Below are positions 63,244 through 64,000 of a DNA stretch of 64,000 nucleotides, in pieces. Made by a program: the position numbers and the translations under genes. Each line of letters opens with the position of its first letter. Positions within the stretch are counted from its first letter, which is position 1. The stretch comes from Kiloniella spongiae. GTDB lineage: Bacteria > Pseudomonadota > Alphaproteobacteria > Kiloniellales > Kiloniellaceae. The notes under the pieces were generated by a model. The model had not been told where the DNA came from, made no database searches, and saw only the letters and a program-made list of their open reading frames with translations. Location of the stretch: assembly GCF_001026905.1 (NCBI RefSeq), contig NZ_LAQL01000003.1, forward strand, positions 1-64,000. Direction: 5' to 3'.

Positions 63244-63310
63244 AAAAAACCTTTTTCGGGCTTTCATAGCAATATGAATATTTTACTATGGGGCCTGAAA
63301 AAGGTTTTTT
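63244..63310. terminator. Long inverted repeat, bidirectional terminator
   Basis: AAAAAACCTTTTTC (63244-63257) and GAAAAAGGTTTTTT (63297-63310) are perfect 14-bp arms. An inner CATAG/CTATG and GC-rich segment extend the stem imperfectly. A and T runs at the ends allow termination on both strands; it follows the stop of the minus-strand RTX gene. Confidence 0.75.
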
Positions 63311-63370
63311 GTCGGAGGTCAAAGTATTAATTTATTCAGCGTTTTGTGTCGCTTAATAATGAAATGATTT

Positions 63371-64000
63371 TTACGGATCATAAGAAACGACATTATCTTC
63401 GTCGAGTTTAACAAGGATACTTGTTAAGTCGCTGGTTGCATCGAAAACAGCAATTTTTGTGAAACTTTCTCCTGAATTTGTACCATCAGTATCCACTTTG
63501 AGGACGTATTGCCCTGATTTTGTTTGCGTAATTTTTATGTAATCGCTGATATCATCGCCATCTTTATAGGTATCAGAAATTAGATCACTAATGTCCAAAA
63601 TGTCACCGGATGAGTAACCTTGGACAGTATCTATATCAGTGCCAACATTCTGACCGGAAAAATCGAAGGTATCATCACCAGCGCCGCCAATAAGAATGTC
63701 GTCGCCTTCGCCACCGATAAGTAAGTCGAGACCTTCCCCACCGATCAGTGTGTCATTGCCTTCTCCACCCTTTAAGCGATCATCACCTGTGCCGCCATCA
63801 ATGATATCGTCACCTGTTTTCCCAGACAGTTTGTCGTTGCCATCACCGCCTTTCAAGATGTCGTTACCTTCTCCCCCATTGAGTTTGTCGTCTCCTTCGC
63901 CACCTTTAAGTAAATCATCACCTGCGCCACCATCTATGATATCGTTACCTAATTTCCCAGACAGTTTGTCGTTGCCATCACCGCCTTTCAAGATGTCGTC
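63371..64000 (-). CDS. RTX protein with T1SS C-terminal domain, 5' truncated by window
   Basis: 210 visible residues; the frame stays open to the window end, so the start lies outside. About fourteen RTX nonapeptides (GGEGNDILKGGDGNDKL type) lead into a T1SS target domain very similar to that of the sigma-RTX fusion (FDFSGQNVGTDIDTVQGYSS against FDFAKQTVGVDIDTIKDYSS, then GDILDISDLIS). A 47-bp exact duplication at a 135-bp distance (63818-63864 and 63953-63999) shows expansion by five-repeat blocks. Its N-terminus may be a third sigma domain or something else. Confidence 0.88.
   Translation of the reverse strand, partial: DDILKGGDGNDKLSGKLGNDIIDGGAGDDLLKGGEGDDKLNGGEGNDILKGGDGNDKLSGKTGDDIIDGGTGDDRLKGGEGNDTLIGGEGLDLLIGGEGDDILIGGAGDDTFDFSGQNVGTDIDTVQGYSSGDILDISDLISDTYKDGDDISDYIKITQTKSGQYVLKVDTDGTNSGESFTKIAVFDATSDLTSILVKLDEDNVVSYDP

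Larger units (their letters stand above)
62985..63370 (-). other. Control region of the sigma-RTX gene
   Basis: 386 bases between the RTX gene at the window edge and the sigma-RTX gene, both on the minus strand. It holds the terminator of the former (63244-63310), AT-rich sequence and the promoter motif of the latter (63021-63046). Confidence 0.6.

Noticed and set aside
61662-63999. Regular repeats considered as CRISPR or satellite DNA
   Set aside because: The periodicity is 27 bp, in frame, and encodes RTX nonapeptides; there are no unique spacers.

Overview
The window looks like the chromosome of a marine or aquatic alphaproteobacterium. By eye the coding sequence is moderate in GC and the spacers are AT-rich. 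The evidence for the group is indirect: a NirK/NorCBQD denitrification set with Dnr/NnrR-type regulators, a TAXI-TRAP transporter, FAD-dehydrogenase/cytochrome c modules and very large T1SS adhesins. I cannot name a genus. No rRNA, tRNA, CRISPR array, transposase or integrase was seen.

Layout. (1) 1-8.5 kb: two large RTX/T1SS surface proteins. The first is cut by the window start; the second has a LapA-like N-terminus with a TAAG motif. (2) 8.6-15.6 kb, minus strand: a probable operon of multicopper oxidase, cytochrome c, phytochelatin-synthase-like peptidase, small and large subunits of a GMC/FAD dehydrogenase, a permease and an ATC-hydrolase-like protein. (3) 15.7-23.3 kb: single genes, including a proteasome-like Ntn-hydrolase candidate with Thr directly after Met, a 2OG-Fe(II) oxygenase, a RelA/SpoT-like protein, a divergent cold-shock protein, a Cys-rich repeat protein, an ATP-grasp enzyme and a RES/Xre toxin-antitoxin pair with a visible operator. 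(4) 23.5-27.3 kb: a chemoreceptor, a STAS protein and a receiver-PP2C phosphatase, probably a partner-switching module. (5) 27.7-34 kb: LysR, TAXI/TRAP transporter, RidA-like protein and tryptophanase. (6) 34.1-45.1 kb: denitrification. norC-norB-norQ-norD and an unknown gene run on the minus strand, nirK-nirV on the plus strand. Nearby is a regulatory operon with two Crp/Fnr genes and a DUF2249-like gene. FNR/Dnr-type boxes precede norC and the regulator operon at class II spacing; a weaker one precedes nirK. The first Crp/Fnr gene is frameshifted at an A10 run. (7) 45.2-58 kb: mixed metabolism and signalling (LysE exporter, IclR, cyclase, hydrolase, LpxR, AhpD-like, quinone reductase, PAS-GAF histidine kinase, glutathionyl-hydroquinone reductase, LysR, IlvE). 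(8) 58.7-64 kb: the most unusual part. Two paralogous proteins begin with a complete ECF-type sigma factor (regions 2 and 4), continue through a conserved linker and a hydrophobic segment ending in A-x-A, and then have long C-terminal tails. In one the tail is an RTX calcium-binding array with a T1SS C-terminal domain. A Tat-type LapG-like cysteine protease lies between them, and a third RTX protein enters from the window edge.

How region 8 may work (inference). The sigma-RTX gene and the LapG-like protease gene share the promoter-like motif GGAAT-N16-CGTAT, and the second sigma gene has a weaker version. This has the form of an ECF promoter and suggests autoregulation. An envelope-spanning sigma factor with an RTX domain as external calcium or surface sensor, plus a LapG-like protease of the kind that processes RTX adhesins, would connect surface adhesion with transcription. 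I know of no described sigma-RTX fusion. This is my best candidate for a new system.
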